From NCBI RefSeq assembly GCF_003390915.1, contig NZ_QMEM01000008.1, forward strand, positions 1 to 64,000: DNA of 64,000 nucleotides, given 5' to 3'. Source of the stretch: Lewinella sp. IMCC34183. Lineage in GTDB: Bacteria > Bacteroidota > Bacteroidia > Chitinophagales > Saprospiraceae. The position numbers were made by a program, and so were the translations under genes. The notes under the pieces are model-generated. The model was not told where the DNA came from. It saw nothing but the letters and a program-made list of their open reading frames with translations, and did no database searches. This document shows, piece by piece, positions 34,537 through 42,027 of the stretch (position 1 is its first letter; every line of letters starts with the position of its first letter).

Positions 34537-37500
34537 TTACTTTTGGTTGCCGCCGTTGTCGAGTTCGAGACGGGAAGGATCGGTAGGCTGGGTGTTAAGA
34601 CGGCTGCTGGCCTGGATATCGGCTTCCACCTGCGCGAGTTTTTGCCGCGCTTCCGCCACCAGGGTGGCGTCTTCGGTGTAATTCTCCAGGAGGGCTTCGA
34701 GGGCCGCGCGGGCGTTGTAGAAATCGCGTTTGTCCCGCAGCACGTCGGAGAGGAGGATCACCGTCTTGGCGACCCAGTATGGGTAGCCGGAGCTCTCGCG
34801 GTTGGCCTCCAGGGCGAGCTGCTGGGCGCGGTCGAGGTTGCCCTGCTGGTAAATGGCGTTGGCGCGGAGGTAGCGTGCCTCGGCCGTTCGTTCGTCGTCG
34901 CTGCGGGAGATCACCTGCTCGAAGTAGGGCAGGGCACGGACGAAGTCCTTACGGTCGTAGGCGATCTTGCCGAGGTAGAAATTGGCGATCGTCTGCTGGG
35001 CGGCGGTGGCGTTGGCGTTGTTGGCGACCTTGGCCGCGTACTCTTCGGTGGCCCGCACGTCATTGAGGCGGTAGGCCGACTGCAGGGCCCCGACCTGGGC
35101 GTCGTAGCGGGTAGTCTCGTTGTCCGCGGCGGTTTCCAGCAGGGTGTAGAGGCGGTAGGAACGCTGGAAGTCCTGTACGCTGTTGTAGGCGATGAGGCTG
35201 GCCTTCTTCAGGGCTTGCAGGTAGAAGCGGCTCGGCCCGGCGTTGATGACCGCCTCGTAGTCGGGCAGGGCGTCGTTGTAGCGGCGGAGGGCCACGTAGC
35301 TGTCGCCCCGGTAGAAGACCCCCGGAAGGGTATTAGGGCTCTGGGGGTACTGCCGCAGGTAATCCGTGAGCGCACTCACGGCGCGTTCGTAGTTCCCGTT
35401 CTCGTACTGGCTCACCGCCGCGCGGAAGGTGATGCTGTCGCGCGCATCGGTGGCGATCTCCTGTCCGGGGAGGGTTTCGAAGAACTGGAAGAAGAGATCG
35501 GCCCTTCCCATATCGTCCACGTAGATCTCCCGCAGCGCCTCGCGGGCCCGCGTCGCTTCCCCGGGGGTGGGGTTGGACGTAAAGACCTGTTTGTAGTAGT
35601 TGACCGCGGCCTCGCTGTTACCGAGGTTGTAGCTGATCAAGCCTAGTTGCAGCAGCGATTGGTTGACGAGCGGGCTATTGACCTTGTACTGCTGAATAAT
35701 CGTGCGCAGGGGATCAAGGGCCTGCTGGGGCCGGTTCAGCTCCTGGTAGGTGAGCGCCAGCTGGTAAAGGGCGTCATCGGCGTACTGGCTGTTGGGGTAA
35801 TTCTGCACCAGTTGCTCCAGGGCGAGCACCTTGTCGGCGCTACGGCCCCGCAGCCCCTCGATGAGGGCTTTCTGGTAGAGGGCGTATACGAAGCCTACGG
35901 TGCGGCGCTGGATGGCGTCGTCGTAGAAGCGCGCGGCCAGGTCGTACTGGTTGCGGGAGAAGTAGGCATCACCGGCCCGGAGAACGGCATCGCCGAGAAC
36001 GCGTTCGCGTACGTCGCTGTCGGTGATGTAGGGCAGGTTGCGTTCGATGCCCTCCACCGCGGCGGTAAAGTAGTTGAGGGCCGAGGCGTAGTTGTCCTGC
36101 TTGAGGTAGTTGTAGCCCTGCAGGTAGTTGCCGGTGTACACCGACGACTGGGGGGGCAGGTTCTGGACGGTCTTGGCCAGCGTCAGGAACTGGTTCGTCA
36201 GGGTGACCGAGCTGGTGTAATCGCCCTGGCGGTTGGCCAGGTCCGCCAGCCAGTACAGGGCCTGGGCCCGGTAGCTGGCGTTGACGGGACGCTGCAGGCT
36301 CTTTTCCAGCAGTTCCTTCGACTGGATCAGCTCTCCCTGTCCGAGCAGTTCCAGGCCGCGCAGGAAGGCGACGCGCTGGTAGGCTTCGTCGAGCTGCGGA
36401 GACCGGCTCGGCATTCCCTCCAGGATGGTGAGGGCCCGCTGGTAATCCTGGGTAGTGGTAAATACGTCGCCCAGGAGCGTCTGGCTCTGGGTGTAGAAGG
36501 GCGACTCGGTGGGGATCTGCTCGATGGCCGTAATGGCGTCGGCGGGGTACCCGAGCTCGTAGCTCAATTTGGCGTAGTTGTACAGGGCTTCCTGCTGCAG
36601 CTGGGGGTCAAACGACTGTCGTCCGGCGGCGGCGAAGGCCGTGCGGGCACCGACACCGTCGCCCTGCCGCAGGGCAATGTCGCCCAGGTAAAAGTTAGCG
36701 CTCTGGCCGACCTCGGTGTCCTGTCCGGACACCTCGCGGAAGGTCTTGCTGGCCTCGACGTAGTCCTGCGTCTGGTACTGAGCGAAGGCGAGCTGGAAAA
36801 GTTCCTCTTCCCGCAGCCGTCGGTTACCCTTGGCGTAGCTTTCCAGCAGGGGGCGGGCCAGGGCGTATTCGCCCCGTTCGAAGTAGGCCTGCCCGAGGAG
36901 CTGCTCCATCTCCTTGCGGTTGCGCAGGCCGGCTCCGCCCGACTCCACCAGCGGCTGGGCGTAGGCGATCAGCTCGTCGTAGCGGCGCTGGGCGAAGTAG
37001 ATCTGGGCTAGGTAGTAGGGAATGTAGCTGGCGTATTCCGGCGACTTTTCCGCGATACGGAACTGCTCGACGGCCACGTCGTAGTTGCCTTCAAAGAACT
37101 GGATGATGCCCAGGTAATAATTGGTGGGGTAGTAGTATTCCCCCTGGACGTTGCGGCTGAACTGAAAGTAGCGCTTGGCCTCGGCAAAGTCTTTCTGCAC
37201 GAAGTAGGCATAGCCCAGCCGGAAGTTCACCTCCGACTGCTCGGCCGCGCTGAGCAGGTCGCGGGGCACCATCTGGTAGTATTCGATGGCCTTGTCGAGC
37301 TGGTTCTCGTCGAAATAGTAGGTAGCGATTTCCAGCAGTGCCTGGTTGGCGATGGGGTCGGGACGGTACCGGCGCACGAAGTCCAGGATCAGCTTCTCAC
37401 CGTCGCTCTTGCCGAGGCGAACGGCCAGCTTGGCCACGTTTAGTTCGGCCTGGACGCGGAGGAGTTCGGCTTCGGGCTGATGAACGGGCAGCAGCATGGT

Positions 37501-37674
37501 CGCCACCTCCTCGTACTCACGCTGGGCCTTATCGAGGAGGTTCTTCTGCCGGTGGTCCTCTGCCTGCTTGAAGGTGCGCCAGGCCTCGGTATATACGGTC
37601 GTAGCCTGAGCCCCCACCGCGGCCGTAAGGAGGCACAACAGGGTGGTCAGGAGATAGATTCTTGCTTGGTTCAT
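34537..37674 (-). CDS. Large secreted tetratricopeptide repeat protein
   Basis: 1045 residues with a signal peptide (MNQARIYLLTTLLCLLTAAVGAQ). Nearly the whole protein is TPR-type helical repeats: ALLEIATYYFDENQLDKAIEYYQMVP, FRLGYAYFVQKDFAEAKRYFQF, ADDALYQLALTYQELNRPQQALDPL and many more, perhaps 20 or more repeats of the TPR_6/outer-membrane-assembly kind. It ends in a polar tail (NTQPTDPSRLELDNGG). TPR proteins of this size usually scaffold periplasmic or outer-membrane complexes. It is directly followed by the barrel gene at 32894-34528. The pair recurs in this phylum to my knowledge, but its function is not settled. Confidence 0.88.
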   Translation of the reverse strand: MNQARIYLLTTLLCLLTAAVGAQATTVYTEAWRTFKQAEDHRQKNLLDKAQREYEEVATMLLPVHQPEAELLRVQAELNVAKLAVRLGKSDGEKLILDFVRRYRPDPIANQALLEIATYYFDENQLDKAIEYYQMVPRDLLSAAEQSEVNFRLGYAYFVQKDFAEAKRYFQFSRNVQGEYYYPTNYYLGIIQFFEGNYDVAVEQFRIAEKSPEYASYIPYYLAQIYFAQRRYDELIAYAQPLVESGGAGLRNRKEMEQLLGQAYFERGEYALARPLLESYAKGNRRLREEELFQLAFAQYQTQDYVEASKTFREVSGQDTEVGQSANFYLGDIALRQGDGVGARTAFAAAGRQSFDPQLQQEALYNYAKLSYELGYPADAITAIEQIPTESPFYTQSQTLLGDVFTTTQDYQRALTILEGMPSRSPQLDEAYQRVAFLRGLELLGQGELIQSKELLEKSLQRPVNASYRAQALYWLADLANRQGDYTSSVTLTNQFLTLAKTVQNLPPQSSVYTGNYLQGYNYLKQDNYASALNYFTAAVEGIERNLPYITDSDVRERVLGDAVLRAGDAYFSRNQYDLAARFYDDAIQRRTVGFVYALYQKALIEGLRGRSADKVLALEQLVQNYPNSQYADDALYQLALTYQELNRPQQALDPLRTIIQQYKVNSPLVNQSLLQLGLISYNLGNSEAAVNYYKQVFTSNPTPGEATRAREALREIYVDDMGRADLFFQFFETLPGQEIATDARDSITFRAAVSQYENGNYERAVSALTDYLRQYPQSPNTLPGVFYRGDSYVALRRYNDALPDYEAVINAGPSRFYLQALKKASLIAYNSVQDFQRSYRLYTLLETAADNETTRYDAQVGALQSAYRLNDVRATEEYAAKVANNANATAAQQTIANFYLGKIAYDRKDFVRALPYFEQVISRSDDERTAEARYLRANAIYQQGNLDRAQQLALEANRESSGYPYWVAKTVILLSDVLRDKRDFYNARAALEALLENYTEDATLVAEARQKLAQVEADIQASSRLNTQPTDPSRLELDNGGNQK

Positions 37675-37740
37675 AGTGGCTACGTCAATTAGGGGGCAAG
37701 ATAGGCTTGCCCAAGTATAACGAAGGCGGGAGGGTAAGAA

Positions 37741-39360
37741 TTACGCGCCCCAGGAGTCGTCGTCGCCCGAACGGAAAACGGGCACCTCGATGTTCGCGGC
37801 TGCGCTGTCGGCCATGTAGCCGTCGCTGAGCGGATAGTCCTCCAGGCTGACGCCGTCGCTGGCAAACCAGTCCTTGCGCAGGTGCTCCGCTACGCGGATG
37901 GCGTTGGCCACGATGGTCAGCGTGGGGTTGGTGGCGCCCTGGCTGGGCTGGAAGCTGGCGTCGACTACGTACAGGTTATCCAGGTCCCAGGCTTTGCAGT
38001 TGGTGTCCAGCACGCTCTTTTTCGGGTCGGTACCGAACTGGGCCGTGCCGGCCTGGTGCCAGGTAAATTCCAGCTCCTTGGTCGACCGCATGAAATCCGT
38101 GAAGCCCTGCGGGCGGAGGTATTTCTCCTGGAAGTGATCCAGGAACTCGAAGTGGCTCTCCCGGTTATTGGGCCGGTAGTTGAACTTGATGCCCTTGTCG
38201 GTCCACTCGATCCGGTTGTTGGCGTCGGGCAGGTCCTCGCTGGTGAACCAGAAGTCGACGGCGTACTTCTGTACCTCCCGCGCCCGCTCCTCCTTGATGT
38301 CCATGAAGGCGTAGTCGCCCATGATGCGCGTCCAGTGGGCCTTGCCGGTCAGCTGGATGGTGCCGAGGGGGTAGGGGTGCTCCGGGCTGCCGTGGTAAAA
38401 GTCGTGCACGCCCAGGGTCTTCTGGAAGATAGTGTCGTTGGGGTTGCTGTAATCCATGGCGGAAATTCCACTCTGGTTGTGCTTCGTAAAGTTGCGCCCC
38501 ACTTGGTCGGAAGAGTTAGCCACCCGCGAGCGCAGCAGCAGCGCGGCCGTCTGTATGGCACCGCAGCTCACCACCACCAGGTCGCTGCTCAGCGACATTG
38601 GTTCCCCGTCGCGGGTACCCTCGATGCGGACAATCTTGCCGTTCTCCTCGATGAGTTTCTCCACCCGCGCGCCCGTCCAAAGCGTCACGTTGGGGTGCTT
38701 GAGGGCGGGGCGTACCAGCGCGGTTTCCGCGTCGGATTTGGCGTGGACCATGCAGGGGAAGGGATCGCAGGTGTTGCAGGCGATACAGGGGCGCCGCCAT
38801 GGCTCGTCGATGTCGCGGTTTAGGGCGAGGTTGGAGTGGTGGGGGTGTAGGCCCATTTCGGTAAGCCGGTCGGCTACCTCCTGGATGCGCCGCTCGTGCG
38901 GGAAGGCTTTGAAGGGGAAGGGGCCGCTCGACCAGCCCGCCGTAGGGTCCTCACCGCGGGTGCCGTGGATCTTCATCACGTGCTCGGCCATCATGTAGTA
39001 CGGCTCGAATTCGTCGTAGCCCACGGGCCAGGCCGGGCTCACGCCGCCCTTGTGCTGCTGCTCCTCGAAGTCCTCGGGCCGCTGTCGGTGCAGCAGGGCG
39101 CCGTACATCTTGGTGTTGCCGCCTACGTTATAGTAGACGATGGGTTTTATGGTCTCTCCGTCCGGGCCTTCCCAGGTCGTATCCGCTTTGTAGCCGTCCT
39201 CGCCGAAGATGAAGGAGGGTTCCCAGTTGCGGGTTTCCCGGGGCAGGAAGCTGCCCTGCTCCAGGATAAGAATTTTCTTACCGGTGTCGGCCAGTGTGTA
39301 AGCTACCGTCCCCCCGCCGGCTCCGGAGCCGATGATGATGACGTCAAAATCTTGGGGCAT
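37741..39360 (-). CDS. GMC family oxidoreductase
   Basis: 539 residues. N-terminal FAD-binding motif DVIIIGSGAGGGTVAYTLADTGKKILILEQG. The middle holds CIACNTCDPFPCMVHAKSDAE, a Cys-rich stretch found in one GMC branch, and VVSCGAIQTAALLLRS. The C-terminal part carries the likely catalytic His in WHQAGTAQFG and Asn in GATNPTLTIVANAIRVAEHL, with VVDASFQPSQ before it. No signal peptide is evident. GMC enzymes oxidise alcohols, sugars, sterols or choline with FAD. It lies 42 nt after the membrane protein gene at 39403-40569, so the two are probably one operon. Substrate unknown. Confidence 0.92.
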   Translation of the reverse strand: MPQDFDVIIIGSGAGGGTVAYTLADTGKKILILEQGSFLPRETRNWEPSFIFGEDGYKADTTWEGPDGETIKPIVYYNVGGNTKMYGALLHRQRPEDFEEQQHKGGVSPAWPVGYDEFEPYYMMAEHVMKIHGTRGEDPTAGWSSGPFPFKAFPHERRIQEVADRLTEMGLHPHHSNLALNRDIDEPWRRPCIACNTCDPFPCMVHAKSDAETALVRPALKHPNVTLWTGARVEKLIEENGKIVRIEGTRDGEPMSLSSDLVVVSCGAIQTAALLLRSRVANSSDQVGRNFTKHNQSGISAMDYSNPNDTIFQKTLGVHDFYHGSPEHPYPLGTIQLTGKAHWTRIMGDYAFMDIKEERAREVQKYAVDFWFTSEDLPDANNRIEWTDKGIKFNYRPNNRESHFEFLDHFQEKYLRPQGFTDFMRSTKELEFTWHQAGTAQFGTDPKKSVLDTNCKAWDLDNLYVVDASFQPSQGATNPTLTIVANAIRVAEHLRKDWFASDGVSLEDYPLSDGYMADSAAANIEVPVFRSGDDDSWGA

Positions 39361-39402
39361 TATGCTTGGTTTCCCTAGGTAATGGACCCCGCCGGGATTG
39401 GT

Positions 39403-40569
39403 TCAATGCGCTTCGCCAATCGTCCGCAGCGCCACTTCGGTGAGCGCGCGGACGCGGCGGGCGGGCCGCATGACCGCGTAGGCCGGCGGCGTGCCGAACC
39501 AGCGGTCGAACACGTAGCCGGCGAACAGGCGGAAGTAGGTATAGCCTCCCGCGTACTCGGCCGCCGCCCACAGCCCGATAGCGTCCTCGTACTGGTCGCA
39601 TTCGAGGGGCGAAAGCCCCGCATTGCAGAGCCGGGCGACCTCTCCGTCGCGCATATTCGGCCGGACCGACAGGCTGAACGGATTGCCACTGAAGCGCTTG
39701 AAGTAGTGCAGCCATTCCCGGTAGGGAATATCGTCGGCCGAAGCGTGCACCGCGGAGGCGGCGCGGTAGCAGATGTACAGCCCGGTAGCCGCCGCGCTCG
39801 GCTCGATGCTGCAGCGGTTAGTGGTCGTGAAGGCCGCGCAGGGCAGGCGGCTTTCGGCGTAGTGGAGCTCCTTGTCGATGTAGGCCGTCCACTCCGCCCG
39901 CGTATCCCGGGCGTAGGTCTCTCCGTAGTAGGCGTCGAACAGCGTGAGGGCGTAGATGGCCGCGGCATTGTCTGCGGGGCGCAGCAGGCTTTCGTCGGCG
40001 TGGCTGATCAGGTGCTTGTAGTGCCCCTTCATCAGCCGGGTGCCGAGGTAGCGCCCGATGCGCTGAAAGTAGGGAGCGTACGTTTCGTCGTTGGTGGCCA
40101 GCTGGTAGTGCCCCAGTACGATACCCGCGTGGGCCAGGAAGTACACCTCCCGGTCCCAGTCGCTGCCGGGGGCCCACTGCGGCAGGTTGCGGTAGCGGAT
40201 CGTCCAGTCGGCCATCCGCTTCATCACGCCGCGGAGGGTATCGCGGCGCAGGGTGTCGTACTCCAGGCCACGCGCGAGAGCCTGGCTGGCCGTGGAAAAG
40301 AGAAAGAGGGTTTCCTCGGGTTCCCGTAGGTCGCTGTTGCCGTACAGGTCGCTGCGCTGCAGCTCGGTCATCAGGGTGCCCAGGTCGTATTGCGCCTGGA
40401 TATCTTGCCGGTCCTGCCAGAAGATCGCCAGCGTGGCGGCCGTCAGGATAAGGGCGGTAAACGCGGGTGCAAGGGCAAGCAGGGGGCGCCCGTTGCGGTA
40501 CAGGTACCAGGCCGGCAGGACGAAGGCCAGGCTGAACAGCAAAGGCGGTAATATTCCGGTGAACGACAT
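39403..40569 (-). CDS. Unrecognised membrane-anchored helical protein, GMC partner
   Basis: 388 residues. The N terminus has two hydrophobic segments (LPPLLFSLAFVLPAWYLY and LALAPAFTALILTAATLAIF), then a soluble domain of ~320 residues. Its pattern of paired helices (VYFLAHAGIVLGHYQLATNDETYAPYFQRIGRYL; RPADNAAAIYALTLFDAYYGETYARDTRAEWTAYIDKEL) suggests an (alpha/alpha)6 toroid. It weakly recalls linalool dehydratase/isomerase-like proteins, with Cys residues at RLPCAAF and NRCSIEP that might pair. I cannot confirm this by eye. The GMC oxidoreductase follows 42 nt downstream. A -7 box (TACCTTTG, minus strand, 40595-40602) sits 26 nt before the start. Confidence 0.7.
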   Translation of the reverse strand: MSFTGILPPLLFSLAFVLPAWYLYRNGRPLLALAPAFTALILTAATLAIFWQDRQDIQAQYDLGTLMTELQRSDLYGNSDLREPEETLFLFSTASQALARGLEYDTLRRDTLRGVMKRMADWTIRYRNLPQWAPGSDWDREVYFLAHAGIVLGHYQLATNDETYAPYFQRIGRYLGTRLMKGHYKHLISHADESLLRPADNAAAIYALTLFDAYYGETYARDTRAEWTAYIDKELHYAESRLPCAAFTTTNRCSIEPSAAATGLYICYRAASAVHASADDIPYREWLHYFKRFSGNPFSLSVRPNMRDGEVARLCNAGLSPLECDQYEDAIGLWAAAEYAGGYTYFRLFAGYVFDRWFGTPPAYAVMRPARRVRALTEVALRTIGEAH

Positions 40570-40594
40570 GCGGGGGAGAAAATGGGGCTGGCGG

Positions 40595-40602
40595 CAAAGG
40601 TA
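40595..40602 (-). promoter_or_regulatory. Candidate -7 element (TACCTTTG) for the GMC operon
   Basis: CAAAGGTA on the plus strand, i.e. TACCTTTG reading toward the minus-strand gene. No TTG at the -33 distance was found, so this is a half-site match. Confidence 0.4.
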
Positions 40603-40722
40603 ACCGGCCGACGCTGCTTTCGGGATAAGCCTTCATTAACGATGGTTAAGGTTACCCTATTTCCGCCCGTGGAACGCATGGCGGAGGGTGAGGCAGCCTA
40701 CCTTATCGCAAACCCACGTACG

Positions 40723-41418
40723 ATGCGTAGTGCCGCTTGCCTGTTTTGCCTGCTATTTCTGAGCCCGCTTACGGCCCAGCATCTGGAGGCCGAAGACACC
40801 GAACTTCGCCGCCGCGTAGCGGCGGGCGCGCTCACCCCCGACGATTACGCCCGGCGCTCCGCAGACCTGCGCGCCGCGGTCAAGCAGGCGGGGGGCTACC
40901 CAACTATGCCGGTCGATAGCCTCGGCCGGTACCGGCTGACCCGGTTACTGACCTTCAACGGGAACTTCGAGGCTATTCGCCGTCCTGTAGAGCGGTGGCT
41001 GGCGCTGGGCGGTTTTGGTGGTGGGGAGCAATACGCCTGGACCTCTGACAGCAGTTTCGTACGCTACCTGGTCACGCCCTACCAATTTACGGGCCAGCAC
41101 CGCCGGCTGCTTGCCGGACTGTGGAGCAGCGGCGACCCGGTATCCGTCGGCTGCGTACTGGAGGTGCGCGTAGGGGGGGGCGGCCTGGAGCTGATCCTGT
41201 CCGACCCGGTACTCACCGAGCAGTACGTCGCGACTTACCACCCCGGCTTCGGCTACGATCTACAGTATTTTGTGCGGGAGGGCCGCCACCAGATGGGGGA
41301 CTTCCTCCCCGTGGTGGACGGTACGCCCAAGCAGTACGCCGCACGCCTGCAACGGGCCGCGGTGATCGATTCCTGCCTGAAGGGGCTGGCGGACAGCCTG
41401 CAGGCCTTTCTGGAATAA
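40723..41418 (+). CDS. Hypothetical secreted protein
   Basis: 231 residues from the ATG at 40723 (MRSAACLFCLLFLSPLTAQ signal peptide). The frame stays open upstream to 40582, but those residues overlap the divergent gene's promoter. The mature part is a mix of helical (EDTELRRRVAAGALTPDDYARRSADLRAAVKQ) and beta segments (GCVLEVRVGGGGLELILSDPVLTEQYVATYHPGF). It ends in a helical tail (CLKGLADSLQAFLE). I do not recognise the family. The Rrf2 gene follows 78 nt downstream in the same direction, with a 22-bp repeat between them. Confidence 0.7.
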   Translation: MRSAACLFCLLFLSPLTAQHLEAEDTELRRRVAAGALTPDDYARRSADLRAAVKQAGGYPTMPVDSLGRYRLTRLLTFNGNFEAIRRPVERWLALGGFGGGEQYAWTSDSSFVRYLVTPYQFTGQHRRLLAGLWSSGDPVSVGCVLEVRVGGGGLELILSDPVLTEQYVATYHPGFGYDLQYFVREGRHQMGDFLPVVDGTPKQYAARLQRAAVIDSCLKGLADSLQAFLE

Positions 41419-41435
41419 GAGGGTGCCCAACCGCT

Positions 41436-41457
41436 GCGGGGGGCGGGGCGTTTACCG
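41436..41457 (+). repeat. 22-bp dispersed element, copy 1 (before the Rrf2 gene)
   Basis: A 22-nt sequence (G-rich GCGGGGGGCGGGG followed by CGTTTACCG), found again exactly at 63013-63034. Here it begins 17 nt after the stop of the previous gene and ends 39 nt before the Rrf2 start. The flank before it is also similar at both sites (CAACC, then GCTGC or GCAGC). It could be a terminator, a protein site or an RNA structure. Confidence 0.75.
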
Positions 41458-41496
41458 CATGCCCGGCCGCGCGCGGGGTCGGAAAATGCCACTGCC

Positions 41497-41928
41497 TTGC
41501 TATCTAAGAAGTCCAAGTACGCGATAAACGCGCTGCTTTACATCGCCAAACACGAGGCCGAACAGCCCATTCCGGTCAGCCGGATCGCCGAGGAGCGACA
41601 CATACCGCTCAAGTTCCTGGAGGCGATCCTGACCGAGCTGCGGAACGCCCGGATCGTCAAAAGCAAAAAGGGCAAGTACGGCGGCTACTCCCTCAACGGC
41701 ACCCCCGCGGATATTGACCTCGCCCAGGTGGTCAGGCTATTCGACGGGGCCATCGCGCTACTGCCCTGCGTCACCCACGATTACTACCAGCCCTGCGAGG
41801 AGTGCGTAGACGAAACCACCTGCGGCATCCGGCAGGTGGCCTTGGAGATCCGTAATGCCACCGTGGCCCGACTCAAGGACGCCACGCTCGCCAACCTGAT
41901 CGAGCGCGAACGACAAGCGAATACGTAA
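41497..41928 (+). CDS. Rrf2 family transcriptional regulator with four-Cys sensor motif
   Basis: 143 residues with a TTG start (TTG CTA TCT AAG); the nearby ATG at 41486 is out of frame. The conserved N terminus LSKKSKYAINALLYIAKHE and winged helix (VSRIAEERHIPLKFLEAILTELRNARIVKSKKGKYGGYSL) are typical of Rrf2/IscR/CymR. The sensor segment has Cys91, Cys100, Cys103 and Cys109 (LPCVTHDYYQPCEECVDETTCG), close to the three cluster-ligating Cys of IscR, so a [2Fe-2S] or thiol-based signal is possible. It probably controls the adjacent receptor gene, whose promoter carries repeated operator-like sites. CymR-like members control sulfur uptake in other bacteria. Confidence 0.9.
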   Translation: MLSKKSKYAINALLYIAKHEAEQPIPVSRIAEERHIPLKFLEAILTELRNARIVKSKKGKYGGYSLNGTPADIDLAQVVRLFDGAIALLPCVTHDYYQPCEECVDETTCGIRQVALEIRNATVARLKDATLANLIERERQANT

Positions 41929-41939
41929 GAATTATTTTT

Positions 41940-42011
41940 CCTACCTATTTGGTAGGATTAGTAGGAGATATACCTTTGCCTTAATCCTATAAAAAAGGTA
42001 GGACTTGTAGG
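41940..42011 (+). promoter_or_regulatory. Promoter with repeated operator-like sites for the TonB receptor
   Basis: -33 element TTTG (41948-41951) and -7 element TACCTTTG (41971-41978), 19 nt apart, a full Bacteroidota promoter. CCTACC (41940-41945) and GGTAGG (41951-41956) form a perfect 6-bp inverted repeat over the -33 region. A direct repeat reads GGTAGGATTAGTAGG (41951-41965) and GGTAGGACTTGTAGG (41997-42011), 13 of 15 identical, one copy upstream and one downstream of the -7 element. Binding there would block RNA polymerase. The Rrf2 product encoded just upstream is the obvious candidate. Confidence 0.75.
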
Positions 42012-42027
42012 CAATAAATTTCTCGCT

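Noticed and set aside
41436-41457. G-quadruplex
   Set aside because: Only two long G-runs (G6 and G4) separated by one C, so four separate tracts are lacking for a stable fold.
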